Positions 53,147 to 64,000 of a stretch of 64,000 bases of DNA are shown in pieces. A program made the translations under genes and the position numbers. Numbering within the stretch: the first letter of the stretch is position 1; every line of letters starts with the position of its first letter. Source of the stretch: Palaemon carinicauda (lineage: Eukaryota; Arthropoda; Malacostraca; Decapoda; Palaemonidae); the NCBI RefSeq assembly GCF_036898095.1, contig NC_090751.1, positions 81,326,955 through 81,390,954 on the forward strand. Reading direction: 5' to 3'. The notes below the pieces were generated by a model that was not told the DNA's origin, ran no database searches, and saw nothing but the letters and a program-made list of their open reading frames with translations.

Positions 53147-56100
53147 TTAGGGGAATGTAGTGGTTGAGCCCTCACCCACTACTGCACTCGCTGCTACGAA
53201 TGGTCCCAGGGTGTAGCAGTTCTCGTAAAGAGACTGGACATCTTTAAGATAAAAAGACGCGAACACTGACTTGCTTCTCCAATAGGTTGCGTCCATTATA
53301 CTTCGCAGAGATCTATTTTGTTTAAAGGCCACTGAAGTTGCGACAGCTCTAACTTCATGTGTCCTTACCTTCAGCAAAGCTTGGTCTTCCTCACTCAGAT
53401 GGGAATGAGCTTCTCGTATTAACAGTCTGATAAAATAGGATAAGGCATTCTTTGACATAGGCAAAGATGGGTTCTTAACAGAACACCATAAAGCTTCTGA
53501 CTGTCCTCGTAAAGGTTTAGTTCGTCTTAAATAGAACTTAAGAGCTCTAACAGGGCATAAGACTCTTTCTAGTTCATTTCCAACCATATTTGATAGGCTT
53601 GGAATATCGAACGATTTCGACCAAGGACGAGAAGGTAGCTCGTTTTTGGCTAGAAAACCAAGCTGTAAAGAACATGTAGCCGTTTCAGATGAAAATCCGA
53701 TGTTCCTGCTGAAGGCGTGAATCTCACTGACTCTTTTAGCTGTGGCTAAGCAAACCAATAAGAGAGTCTTTAAAGTGAGATCTTTAAAGGAGGCTGATTG
53801 TAGTGGCTCGAACCTTTCTGACATAAGGAATCTTAGTACCACGTCTAAATTCCAACCAGGTGTAGCCAAACGACGCTCCTTCGTGGTCTCAAAAGACTTA
53901 AGGAGGTCCTGTAGATCTTTGTTGTTGGAAAGATCTAAGCCTCTGTGACGGAAGACTGTTGCCAACATGCTTCTGTAACCCTTGATAGTGGGAGCTGAAA
54001 GAGATCTTTCTTTCCTCAGGTATAAAAGGAAGTCAGCTATTTGAGTTACAGAGGTACTGGTCGAGGATACTGATAATGACTTGCACCAGTTTCGGAAGAC
54101 TTCCCACTTCGACTGGTAGACTCTAAGAGTGGATGTCCTCCTTGCTCTAGCAATCGCCCTGGCTGCCTCCTTCGAAAAGCCTCTAGCTCTCGAGAGTCTT
54201 TCGATAGTCTGAAGGCAATCAGACGAAGAGCGTGGAGGCCTTGGTGTACCTTCTTTACGTGTGGCTGACGTAGAAGGTCCACCCTTAAGAGGAAGAGTTC
54301 TGGGAACGTCCACTAGCCATCGAAGTACCTCGGTGAACCATTCTCTCGCGGGCCAGAGGGGAGCAACTAACGTCAACCTTGTCCCTTCGTGAGAGGCGAA
54401 CTTCTGCAGTACCTTGTTGACAATCTTGAACGGGGGGAATGCATATAGGTCTAGATGTGACCAATCCAGTAGAAAGGCATCTATATGAACTGCTGCTGGG
54501 TCCGGGATTGGTGAGCAATATATTGGGAGCCTCTTGGTCATCGAGGTTGCGAAGAGATCTATGGTAGGCTGGCCCCATGTGGCCCACAGTCTCTTGCATA
54601 CATCCTTGTGTAGGGTCCATTCTGTTGGAATGATTTGTCCCTTCCGACTGAGGCAATCTGCCATGACATTTAAGTTGCCTTGGATGAACCTCGTTACTAG
54701 AGAAATGTTTAGATCTTTTGACCAGGTGAGGAGGTCCCTTGCGATCTCGTACAACGTCATAGAGTGGGTCCCTCCTTGCTTGGAGATGTACGTCAAAGCC
54801 GTGGTGTTGTCCGAGTTCACCTCCACCCCTTTGCCTTGAAGGAGAGACTTGAAGCTTTTCAAGGCCAGATGAACTGCCAGTAGCTCCTTGCAGTTGATAT
54901 GCAACGTTCTTTGACTCGAGTTCCAAGTTCCCGAGCATTCCCGACTGTCTAATGTCGCGCCCCAGCCCGTGTCCGATGCGTCCGAGAAGAGAACGTGGTT
55001 GGGAGTCTGAACAGCCAGGGGCAGACCCTCTCTGAGGCTGATACTGTCCTTCCACCAAGTCAGGGAAGACTTCATCTTCTCGGAAATGGGGATCGAGACC
55101 GCTTCTAGCGTCTTGTCCTTTTTCCAGTAAACAGCTAGGTGATATTGAAGGGGACGGAGGTGTAGTCTTCCTAACGAAACGAACTGTTCCAGGGATGATA
55201 GTGTCCCTATCAGACTCATCCACTGCCTGACTGAACATCGTTCCCTCTTCAGCATGTTCTGGATGCATAACTGGGCTTGACTTGTTCTGGGGGCCGACGG
55301 AAAAGCCCGAAAAGCTTGACTGTGAATCTCCATCCCTAAATACACAATAGTTTGGGATGGGACCAGTTGAGACTTTTCCATATTGACCAGGAGACCCAAT
55401 TCCTTGGTCAGATCTAGAGTCCACTTTAGATCCTTCAGACAGCGACGACTGGAAGAAGCTCTTAGAAACCAGTCGTCCAAATAGAGGGAGGCTCTGATGT
55501 CCGCTAAATGAAGGAATTTGGCTATATTCCTCATCAGCCTCGTAAACACAAGAGGAGCTGTGCTTAGGCCAAAGCACAGGGCTTGAAACTGGTATATAAC
55601 CTTTTCGTAAACGAATCTCAGAAAAGGTTGGGAGTCTGGGTGGATGGGGACGTGAAAGTAAGCGTCCCTTAGGTCTAAAGAGACCATCCAGTCTTCCTTT
55701 CAGACCGCTGCTAGAACGGACTTTGTGGTCTCCATGGCGAACGTCTGCTTTGTGACAAAGACATTCAGCGCACTGACGTCTAGCACCGGCCTCCACCCTC
55801 CTGTCTTCTTTACCACTAAGAAGAGACGGTTGTAGAAGCCCGGGGATTGATGGTCCAGGACTTTGACTACCGCTCCCTTTTCTAGCAAGAGAGACACCTC
55901 CTGCTTCAATGCTCGTCTCTTGTCTTCCTCTCTGTACCTGGGAGAGAGATCGATGGGAGACGTTACTAGAGGGGGTTTTCGTACAAACGGGATCTTGTAC
56001 CCCTCTCTGAGCAACTTCACAGATTGTGCATCTGCGCCTCTCTTCTCCCAGGTCTGCCAGAAGTTCTTGAGTCTGGCTCCCACTGCTGTCTGAAGAAGGT

Positions 56101-56293
56101 GGCAGTCAGACTCTGCCTTTAAAGGACTTGGTTCCTTTCTTCTTCCCACGTCTCCCTTCGGCACGAGCACCTCCTCTGCTGGAGGCTCTGCCACGAAAGG
56201 GCGGAATAAATCTGGACGCTGGAGTGTCCATCCTGGGTCTTGACAAGGTAGGCAAAGGGGTGGCTTTGCGGGCAGAGGACGCAACCAGGTCAT
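53147..56293 (-). pseudogene. RT-RNase H of C2, fused in frame to YR, with one nonsense codon
   Basis: The N-terminal part (55700-56293) ends in a TGA where C1 has AGA (55700-55702), just before the RT box with SLDLRDAYF. From an ATG at 55687 the frame is open for 846 codons and runs from RT (YLDD kept) through RNase H directly into YR, because an extra A at about 54285 (cccttaagagg against cccttagagg in C1) moves RNase H into the YR frame. The methyltransferase-like segment is kept up to VDVPRTLP, but some 80 C-terminal RNase H-frame residues of C1 are bypassed. All YR catalytic residues are present. The frame on the other side of the insertion (54285-55796) corresponds to the C1 overlapping frame. 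Confidence 0.9.
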
Positions 56294-58529
56294 AGGTGTC
56301 CTTCTGAATCAAAGAAGCAGCAATCTCCTTAATCAAGTCCTCTGGAAAAAGGCACTTTGAGAGAGGAGCAAACAGAAGTTCTGATCTTTGACACGGTGTC
56401 ACTCCAGCTGACAGGAAAGAGCAAAGGTTCTCACGTTTCTTGAGGACCCCGGATACGAACGAAGCCGCAAGCTCACTAGATCCGTCACGAATGGCCTTGT
56501 CCATGCAGGACATTATGAGCAAGGAAGATTCCTTGTCAGAAGGGGAGATCTTCCTGCTCAAAGCTCCCAGACACCAGTCCAAAAAGTTAAAGACCTCGAA
56601 GGCTCTAAATACTCCTTTCAACAGATGGTCTAGGTCCGAAGGAGACCAGCATATCTTAGAGCGTCTCATGGCTAGCCTGCGGGGAGAGTCTACCAGACTT
56701 GAGAAGTCGCCCTGGGCAGAGGCAGGAACTCCCAAGCCGAGAACTTCTCCCGTGGCATACCAGACGCTCGATCTGGAAGAGAGTTTAGCAGGGGGAAACG
56801 TAAAGGCTGTCTTCCCTAGACTCTTTTTGGACTGCATCCAATCTCCTAAAACTCGTAAAGCTCTCTTGGACGAGCGTGCGAGGACGAGTTTCGTAAAGGC
56901 AGGCGAGGATGACTGCGTACCTAAAGCAAACTCTGACGGAGGAGAGCGTGGAGCCACAGACACAAACTGGTCCGGATACATCTCTTTGAACAGAGCAAGA
57001 ACTTTTCTAAAGTCCAAAGAGGGTTGCGTGGTCTTGGGTTCGTCAAGGTCCGAATGTGGTTCATCAACGTGTGCCGCATCGTCATCATCAGAGAGTCCAT
57101 CATCCGAGAATTGAGGAGGAAGCGGCAAAGGAGTAGGAATCGGCTGGTCAGCTGAGTCCGGTCGCACGGGTGCACGCGTGACTGAACCGGACGCAACGTC
57201 ATTGAACTGTTGCCCAGTCTGTGAACTGGCAACAACCATAGCAGCGCGGGGACGCATAGCGTCTACTCCAGACTGTCTAGTCTGATGTGGGCGAGCAGAG
57301 GCAACCACACTGGGTTGCGGAGGATGTCGCACCGCGTCAAAACAAAACAACTTAGACTGTTGTTGTACCTCGCGAACGTCAACGGAAGGTTCCGTGCGTC
57401 GCTGAACGTCAACATGCGGCTGGCAGGGTACACTGGAACGCATGGGTGGCGGGACTCTCTCAGCTGGAGTGCGGAAGAAGGTCGCCTCAGCGTCCACAGG
57501 ACGCACAACCGTAGTTGGTTGTAGGCAAGAGGTTGGTTCAGCATCAACCTTCTCCGCACGAAAGTCCTGCATCAGTGACGTTAACTGATACTGCATGGTC
57601 TGCAGCAAAGACCACTTAGGGTCTACAGAAGCAGGTGCGGCGACAGACGGTGTGACTGCCTGAGGCGGTACCGCTTTGCCTCTCTTAGGAGGTGAGCAGT
57701 CGTCGGAAGACTGCAGCGAGTCCGAACTGACCCAGTGGCTACAACTGGGCCGTTGGACTTGCGCGGAAGGGACCGACTTGCGCTTAAGAGGCCGCGAAAC
57801 CTTGGTCCATGGTTTCTTACGAGAAACCTCTTCCGCAGACGAGGAATAAATGGGCTCTCTCGTCTCTGTGTGGGTGGGGCGATCTTGGGTAGATACGCCC
57901 GAAACCACGGAGGGAACGTCTGTTCGCTGATTAAAGCCTCTCGAACCCTTTGGTCGTACGACATTGCTTCTCCCCTGGACTTGGGAGCTTGCAAGAGGTC
58001 CCGGACTAGGAGGACGACAGGCACGAACAGACGAACCCTCAAGCGCAACACTATCCACAACACTATCACTCACTTTATCACTACCCACTGCACTCTTACA
58101 CTTCAGCTCCTTGACGTCCGCCATGAGCTGGTTACGGTCACTAGCCAAGGACTCGACTCTCTCACCCAGAGCTTGGATGGCACGCATCATATCTGCCATC
58201 GAAGGTTCTTGAGTGCCAGAAGGGGGATTAGGAGCAACCACTACAGGGGAAGGAATAGGTTGTGGGGCATGAGGAGAGGAAAATTCAACGGAGCGAGATG
58301 AACTTCTCCTGACTCTATCTCTCTCTAGCCTACGTGTATATTTCTGGAATTCGATAAAATCGAATTCCGAAAGCCCAACGCATTCCTCACATCGATCTTC
58401 CAATTGACAGGTTTTATCCCGACAATTGGAACAAACGGTGTGAGGATCGATAGAGGCCTTCGGAAGACGCCTTGAACAGTCCCTAGCATTACACTTCCTG
58501 AATTTAGGGACTTGAGAAAGGTCAGCCAT
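56106..58529 (-). CDS. Gag of C2 (807 aa)
   Basis: Same length as the C1 Gag with eight substitutions by eye (among them PAPV/PASV, QPNV/QPHV, FHDV/FNDV, DTHD/DTYD), most of them in the linker. The Cys cluster, coiled coil, capsid-like region and RG tail are unchanged. It could supply Gag in trans although C2 pol is broken. Confidence 0.9.
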   Translation of the reverse strand: MADLSQVPKFRKCNARDCSRRLPKASIDPHTVCSNCRDKTCQLEDRCEECVGLSEFDFIEFQKYTRRLERDRVRRSSSRSVEFSSPHAPQPIPSPVVVAPNPPSGTQEPSMADMMRAIQALGERVESLASDRNQLMADVKELKCKSAVGSDKVSDSVVDSVALEGSSVRACRPPSPGPLASSQVQGRSNVVRPKGSRGFNQRTDVPSVVSGVSTQDRPTHTETREPIYSSSAEEVSRKKPWTKVSRPLKRKSVPSAQVQRPSCSHWVSSDSLQSSDDCSPPKRGKAVPPQAVTPSVAAPASVDPKWSLLQTMQYQLTSLMQDFRAEKVDAEPTSCLQPTTVVRPVDAEATFFRTPAERVPPPMRSSVPCQPHVDVQRRTEPSVDVREVQQQSKLFCFDAVRHPPQPSVVASARPHQTRQSGVDAMRPRAAMVVASSQTGQQFNDVASGSVTRAPVRPDSADQPIPTPLPLPPQFSDDGLSDDDDAAHVDEPHSDLDEPKTTQPSLDFRKVLALFKEMYPDQFVSVAPRSPPSEFALGTQSSSPAFTKLVLARSSKRALRVLGDWMQSKKSLGKTAFTFPPAKLSSRSSVWYATGEVLGLGVPASAQGDFSSLVDSPRRLAMRRSKICWSPSDLDHLLKGVFRAFEVFNFLDWCLGALSRKISPSDKESSLLIMSCMDKAIRDGSSELAASFVSGVLKKRENLCSFLSAGVTPCQRSELLFAPLSKCLFPEDLIKEIAASLIQKDTYDLVASSARKATPLPTLSRPRMDTPASRFIPPFRGRASSRGGARAEGRRGKKKGTKSFKGRV

Positions 58530-58910
58530 TTTGAATTGGTCAAAGGGGAATTCAAAAACTATCCAAAGTCATCAACAAATAATCCGATATCAACAAAAGA
58601 ATGCAAGGATTTATTGAAGATAAAGCCTGCAAAGCGAAAGCTCAAAACTAGAAACGTGTACTTCACCAAAAAGTTGTGAAAACCAATCCAGTTAGCAACA
58701 GCGAATTAGTAGGTCTTGCCGGTGGCACGACAGAGAGAAAATTGAGTTCTTTGTTTACATTGAGTACTGAGTACCTGCACGACAGATGGCGCTGTTGAAG
58801 TACACCCCCTACCTGCATAGCGATCGCTGGCGGATTTTTAACGTAGAGTTTTCTGTCGAGCAGCAGAGCTGCAGCTTATATAATCACCGGCTAAGTTAAA
58901 TATTGAAAAA
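58530..58910. repeat. C2 5' leader and 5' inverted terminal repeat
   Basis: Counterpart of 47884-48263, ending aatattgaaaaa at 58910, followed at once by G coding sequence. Confidence 0.9.
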
Positions 58911-59466
58911 GGGTTTTTAAGGTTAAGTCCTTAAATGAAGCCGAGTGTAAAGGCTCAAATCTGTCACTCATGAGAAATTTAAGAACAACATCCAAATTCC
59001 AGGCAAGGGGAGCTGTTTGAATCTTCTTGGTCGTATCAAAAGACCTAAGTAAATCTCGTAGATCTTTATTATTAGAAAGGTCTAGGTTCCTGTGTCGAAA
59101 AACCGTCGCCAACATACTCCTGTAACCTTTAATAGTAGATGACGAGAAGTTATGCTTAACTTTAAGGTCCAAGAAAAAATCTGCTATTTGGGAAAGCGAG
59201 GTACTGGAAGAGGAAATCGTGTTAGTCCTACACCACTCCCTGAACAACTCCCACTTGGACTGATACACCTTGATGGTTGAAGACCTCCTTGCCCTCGCAA
59301 TTGCCTTGGCTGCCTTCTTCGAAAATCCTCTAGCTCTAGCGAGTTTTTCGATAGTCTGAAGGCAGTCAGACGTAGAGCTCGGAGGTTTTGATGATTTCGG
59401 GCCAAGTGAGGTTGTCTGAGAAGATCGGGTCTCATGGGAAGGCTTCTCGGGAAATCCACCATCCAT
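58911..59466 (-). pseudogene. Tyrosine recombinase of G, N-terminal part
   Basis: Starts at an ATG (59466) at the position equivalent to the C1 start. It has LARARGFSKKAAKAIARARR, YQSKWELFREWC and STIKGYRSMLATVF, then is interrupted by C2. It shows no lesion of its own. Confidence 0.85.
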
Positions 59467-61425
59467 TCCAGTACCTCTGGAAACCAGCTCCTTGACGGCC
59501 AGAACGGAGCTATCAGTGTCATTCTGGTCTCCTCGTGCGAAATGAACTTCTGAATCACTTTGAAAAGGATCTTGAACGGAGGGAAAGCATAAACCTCCAT
59601 GTGTGACCAGTTCATCAGAAAGGCGTCTATGTGCAAAGCTTCGGGATCTGGAACCGGAGAGCAGTAACACTCCAGCCGTTTGATCTTTGCGGTGGCAAAG
59701 AGATCCACGAGAGGTCGACCCCATAACCGCCACAGACTCTTGCAGATGTCCGGGTGCAGAATCCATTCTGTGGAGAGAACCTGACCTTTCCTGCTGAGTC
59801 TGTCTGCGCTCACATTGTTGACCCCCTGGATGAACCGCGTCAAAAGAGTCGCCTTCCTTTCCTCCGCCCAAACGAGGAGCAGTCTTGCAATCTCGTACAG
59901 AGGCCAAGAGTGGGTCCCGCCTTGCTTCACAATACTGTATAGGCCAGAGCTGTCGTGCTGTCCGCATTGACTTGGACCACTTTGCCCCTGATCTGCTTTT
60001 CGAAGCCGATGAGAGCCAGATGAATAGCTAAAAGCTCCTTTTGATTGATGTGGAGAGAGGTTTGCTCCACCGTCCAAGTCCCCGAAAGCTCCTGCTTCTC
60101 TAGAGTGGCTCCCCACCCCGAATTGGAGGCGTCGGAACACAACACGAGGTCTGGGCTCCTCTGAAGTAAAGACAAGCCTTCTTTCAGTCTGGGCTCGTTG
60201 TCCCACCATTGAAGATGAGACTTGATGGAAGCCGAGATGGGAATGCAATCCCTGTCGAGGCTGTCCCCTTTCTTCCAATGGCGATTGAGATGAAACTGAA
60301 GAGGACGCAAGTGCAACCTCCCCAGGGTCACGAACTTCTCTAACGACGAGAGAGTCCCCAGAAGGCTCATCCAATCTCTGACGGAGCAAAGATCTCTCTC
60401 CAGGAACGTTTGGACTTTTAGGAGGGCTGCCTGGATTCTCACCGACGACGGAAAAGCCCGAAAACTCCGACTGTGAATCTCCATCCCCAAATAAAGAATC
60501 TCCTAGGATGGAGTCAGTTGTGATTTTTCCGAGCTCACCAGGAGGCCCAGTTCTCTGGAGAGATCCAAAGTCATCTTGAGGTCCTTCAAACAACAATCGG
60601 CCAATCGTCCAGATACAGAGAGGCCCTGATTCCCCTCGAATGCAGCATGCTTGCCACGTTCAGCATGATCTTGGTAAACAATAGAGGAGCCGTGCAGAGT
60701 CCGAAACAAAGAGCCCTGAACTGGAAGACCTTGTTTCCGTCCATGAACCTCAGATAACGTCTGCAGCTGGGATGAATCGGAAGGTGGAAATAGGCATCCT
60801 GAAGATCTAAAGAGACCATCCAATCGTCCTTCCTCACAGCTGCCAGAACTGTTTTCTGAGTCTCCATAGTGAACGTCGAATTTTGGACGTAACCATGTAG
60901 CACACTTACGTCCAGAACCGGTCTCCACCCCCCGGAACTCTTGGGTACTAGAAAAAGGCGGTTGTAAAACCCCGGAGACGTAACATCCTGCACTTCCTCT
61001 ATTGCTTGCTTTTCTAATAAAAGAGACGTCTGAAGAAGCATGGCTTGCTTCTTGGGTCCCTCTCTGTATTTGGGCGAAAGATCCACTGGATCTGTGACTA
61101 AAGGAGGATTGGCCAGGAAGGGGATCTTGTAGCCCTCCTTTAACACTTGGACGGACCAGGGGTCCGCTCCATTCCTCTCCCAAGCCTCCCAGAAGTGAGT
61201 CAACCTGGCACCCACTGCTGTCTGAAGGAAAGGGCAGTCAGACTTTACCTCGGCCGGACTTGCCCCCTCTGCCTCTAGGCTTCCTTCCTTCTGGTTTAAA
61301 AGAGCCTCTTCCAGAGGACTTCCCACGAAAGGACTGAGGTCGAAACCCAGAAGAGGATTCCTTAGGTTTACGAGAGGAGAACGACGGTGGCAAAACTTTC
61401 CTAGTCGAATGAGTAACCAAGTCAT
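59184..61425 (-). pseudogene. RT-RNase H of G with two frameshifts and one stop
   Basis: The RT N-terminal part (60586-61425) has GGWRPVLDVSVL, SLDLQDAYF, FGLCTAPLLF and YLDDW, then leaves frame near 60600. The next piece ends at a TAG at about 60503 (SQLTPS then stop then EILYLGM). 59927-60490 holds YLGMEIH equivalents and the RNase H start (CSDASNSGWGA, DSTTALAY). A second shift near 59930 leads to VKQGGTHS, RLSRKGQVLS and the tail with VDLFAT, SPVPDP and YAFPPF, ending at 59184. Confidence 0.85.
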
Positions 61426-63935
61426 GTGTGGCCTTCTGCGTGAGGGCAGTAGCCACCTCTCCTACCAATTCCTGCGGAAATAAGGTATTAGACAAAGGTG
61501 CGAAAAGAAGGCCCATTTTCTGGTAGGGAGACACTCCTGCAGAGAGAAAAGAGCACATCGTGGCCCTTTTCTTGAGAATTCCAGCTGTAAACAAGGCAGC
61601 AAGCTCGTTGGAGCCATCCCTCACACCTTTGTCCAAGCAGGACATCAAATGAACCAAACCACGTGTCCGTTTCCGTCATATCGGTGACCCTCTTACTCAA
61701 AGCCCCCAGAGCCCAGTCCAAGAAATTAAAAACTTCGAAGGCCCTGAACAGACCTTTAAGCAAATGGTCGAACTCTGGAATGGACCACCAAATCTTCGTT
61801 TTCCTTAAGGCAAGACGACGAGAAGCATCTACCAAACTTGAAAAATCCCCTTGGGCAGACGAAGGAAAACTCAAGCCCAACACTTCACCAGTCTCGTACC
61901 ACACACTAGATTTAGAGGCTAACCTAGCGGGAGGAAAGGCAAAGGCCGTCTTGCCAAAAGATTTCTTGGAGTCCAACCAAGAACCCATTAATTTCAAGGC
62001 CCGTTTAGAGGATCGAGAAAGAACCATCTTGGTATAAACTGGAACCTTGGTAGCTTTACCTAAGATGAATTCAGAAGGCGGAAAACGAGGGGCCACAGGG
62101 GTAAACTGATCTGGGAAAATTCCAGTCAGAATAAGCATAAACTTGCGAAGATCCACAGCATGCTGATAATGCTTCTCCTCCTTATTCTCAGAGACTTCCT
62201 CAATAGGATCATCCTCATCCGACTTTTCCTCAGGCTCGTCTTCTGGCAGTGCAGCAACAGCTGCAGCCTGAACCGAAGGAACAAAGTCTGGATGGGACTG
62301 CCTGTCAAGGCCAACATCTGCGTCTACCTGATGGGGAGAAGTAGAAGTAGATTGATGCGAAACACGGACGGGTAGACGATCTTCTTCAACCAACAACTGC
62401 CTAGACCGCTTCGAATCCGACTGCTGTTGAACAGAAGAACGCTTGAAATCAGAAGGTAACTGTCGAAGATCGCCGAGAGGCCGCGTAAAGTCCGAAGACT
62501 GTTGACGCGAACGATCAAAGAAGTCAGGCTGTCGACGCTGCGAATCGATGTTTTGACGCGAGGCGTCCAAAAGTTGTTGACGCGGACGATCCACTACTTC
62601 AAATCGTTGACGCGTCTCGTCCACTTGTCGACGCCGATGTTCTTCCCCGCGACCAGAAAGCGAAAACTGGTCAACCAAAACTCTCTGACGCGACTCATCA
62701 AAATCAACCTGGCGTTGAACACTATGAATGGGAGACCGCCTAAGCGATAACTCGTCAAGACCAGAGACCATCGAACGCCTGTGCGATAACTGGTCTGACA
62801 TCGAACGCCCAGACATAACGCCAACACCTGGTTGATAAGAATCCATCAACGACGAGAGTTGTTCCTTCATAGACACAAGCGCAGACCATTTCGGATCAAC
62901 AGAACTCCTTAAAGGAAAATTCGCACAAACGTCACCACGCATTTCGGGGGAAGAAAGCCAATCCGAAGGAAGAGGGGGTGCATGAATAGTAACAAGGTCC
63001 GAATCGGAAGGAATCATATCCACACGAACACGGTGATCTGTACGTTTAGCCGGAGTGCAAGCGATGGGAGAACGGAAACGTTCCGGTGAACCCCATGAAC
63101 TACATCCTGGCCGCACAGGCGATTCCCGACGCTGTGAAACATCATGCGTCCGTTTAAGCGGTCTTGACGCGCGACGCCAGATCTCACTTCCCGACCCTTC
63201 ATCGGAAGACGGGGATAATGCATGAACCTCACCTTTCCTATGATGAGGGTGAACGACCTGAGCTACGGCAACAGGAACGTTCGAGGGAACGTCTGCACGA
63301 TTGATGACGCTTCTCGTTCCCTTAAGCCGTTCGACATTACTTCTCCCATGGGTTCGAGAGCTCGAAAGAGGTCTTAGGCTAGGTGAACGACAAGATCGTG
63401 CAGACACACCCTCCGCAACACTAAACACATTAGCAACACTTGTCACAACACCGAGAGAGTCACGACTTTTCGGTACACCAACATCAGACACTGAAACACT
63501 TTCCACGGTTCCGACAGGATCACGGTTTTTCAATACCTTTAACTCGGAAAAAATTGTATTTCTATCGGCTGCTAAGGACTCAACTTTCTCACCAAGAGTC
63601 AAAATAGCAGTAAACATGTCTTTCATAGTAGGTTCCTGATCTACCACCACAGGGGAAGGAATAGGATTAGGAACAGGTACATTAGGTAAGGCTCTAACCA
63701 CAGATCGGGAAGAACTACGCCTAACTCTATCTATCTCTAGTCTCCTAACATAACGATCGAAAGTAACAAAATCATCATCAGTTAAGGAAAGACACTCATT
63801 ACACCTATCATCTAATGAACAAAATTTACCCCTACATTTCACACAAATAGTATGAGGATCAATAGATCCTTTAGGAAGTCGAGTACGACAACCTTCACTA
63901 ACACACCTACGCTGAGCAGGGGAGGAGTCGGCCAT
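61238..63935 (-). pseudogene. Gag of G, one frameshift
   Basis: From the ATG at 63935 (MADSSPAQRR) it shows C-x4-C, DPH, C-x2-C-x4-C-x5-C-x2-C, a short RS patch (RVRRSSSRS) and a coiled-coil candidate (ILTLGEKVESLAADR). A linker with many DxxRQ units follows (SRQNIDSQRRQ, DRSRQQSSDF), then the capsid-like region (LDWALGALSKRV). A shift near 61650 moves the rest (LDKGVRDGSNELAALF, LFPQELVGEVA, RG-rich tail GRGGKSGRG) to another frame, ending at 61238. It overlaps pol, as in C1. Confidence 0.85.
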
Positions 63936-64000
63936 TTTGAATGGTAACGTGAGAGACCGACGAGCAAAAAGTAAGGGAAATATCAATAAAGAAAATCTCA

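Larger units (their letters stand above)
52408..58910 (-). mobile_element. DIRS element C2, 6.5 kb, near-identical sister of C1 with a damaged pol
   Basis: Same ends, ITRs and ICR as C1, shifted by about 10,645 bases, and different flanks. It lies in the YR gene of G, with AAAAA on both sides. Gag is open. RT has a TGA, and a one-base insertion near 54285 changes the pol/YR frames. Confidence 0.94.
58911..64000 (-). mobile_element. DIRS element G, part 2: YR N-terminus, RT-RNase H and gag (5' end outside the window)
   Basis: It picks up the YR coding sequence exactly where part 1 stops: KDLTLKTLF here, LVTLATAKR there. The gag start is at 63935; the 5' leader and 5' ITR lie beyond 64000. Confidence 0.88.

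Overview
The window is a dense pile-up of eukaryotic transposable elements; no complete host gene is visible. Tyrosine-recombinase (YR) retrotransposons of the DIRS type dominate. I infer a crustacean, most likely a decapod (prawn, shrimp or crayfish): DIRS elements are known to be abundant there, the window carries two tRNA-derived SINEs (one ending in a (TA)n microsatellite), long AT microsatellites and a Gypsy element with an env gene. The species assignment is inference.

Layout. 1-4.2 kb: 3' part of a Ty3/Gypsy element (integrase, then env with one in-frame stop) on the + strand. 4.2-5.3 kb: an isolated DIRS terminus in opposite orientation and a possible host exon with a Myb/SANT-like domain (5052-5276, minus). 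From 5.3 kb on, nearly everything is DIRS-derived and coded on the minus strand, stacked as nests. Nest 1: remnant I (5347-5754, 13541-14087, 22265-22528) is split by element A1 (5755-13540) and element F (14088-22264), then cut by terminus E (22529-23145), itself cut by element D (23146 on). D has D-type left end, RT, RNase H and YR but an A-type right end at 30780. Nest 2: element A3 starts at 30781 exactly where that A-type end stops; it is split by element B (31069-37278), and its gag is followed by a LINE (41.6-49.6 kb) that is itself split by element C1 (41763-48263). Nest 3: terminus D2 (50761-51093) is cut by element G (51094-52407 and 58911 to the window edge), and G is split inside its YR gene by C2 (52408-58910). 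C1 and C2 are two copies of one 6.5-kb element, about 99% identical in Gag.

Common plan. Read in coding direction each complete element has: 5' inverted terminal repeat, gag (N-terminal Cys cluster, RS/RG-rich parts), RT-RNase H with a methyltransferase-like FPPF tail, a YR gene overlapping it in the -1 frame, an internal complementary region (ICR), and a 3' inverted terminal repeat. ICR plus 3' repeat make a fold-back of about 300 bp. The ICR joins the complements of both element ends, which is the DIRS hallmark, and lets the circle junction be read for each family. Insertions fall in A-rich AAT/AAA/AT microhomology and show no target duplication, as expected for YR integration. C1 looks intact and possibly autonomous. 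C2, D and G carry few lesions. A1, A3, B, F and I are decayed, and A3, B and F lack the RT core through internal deletions.
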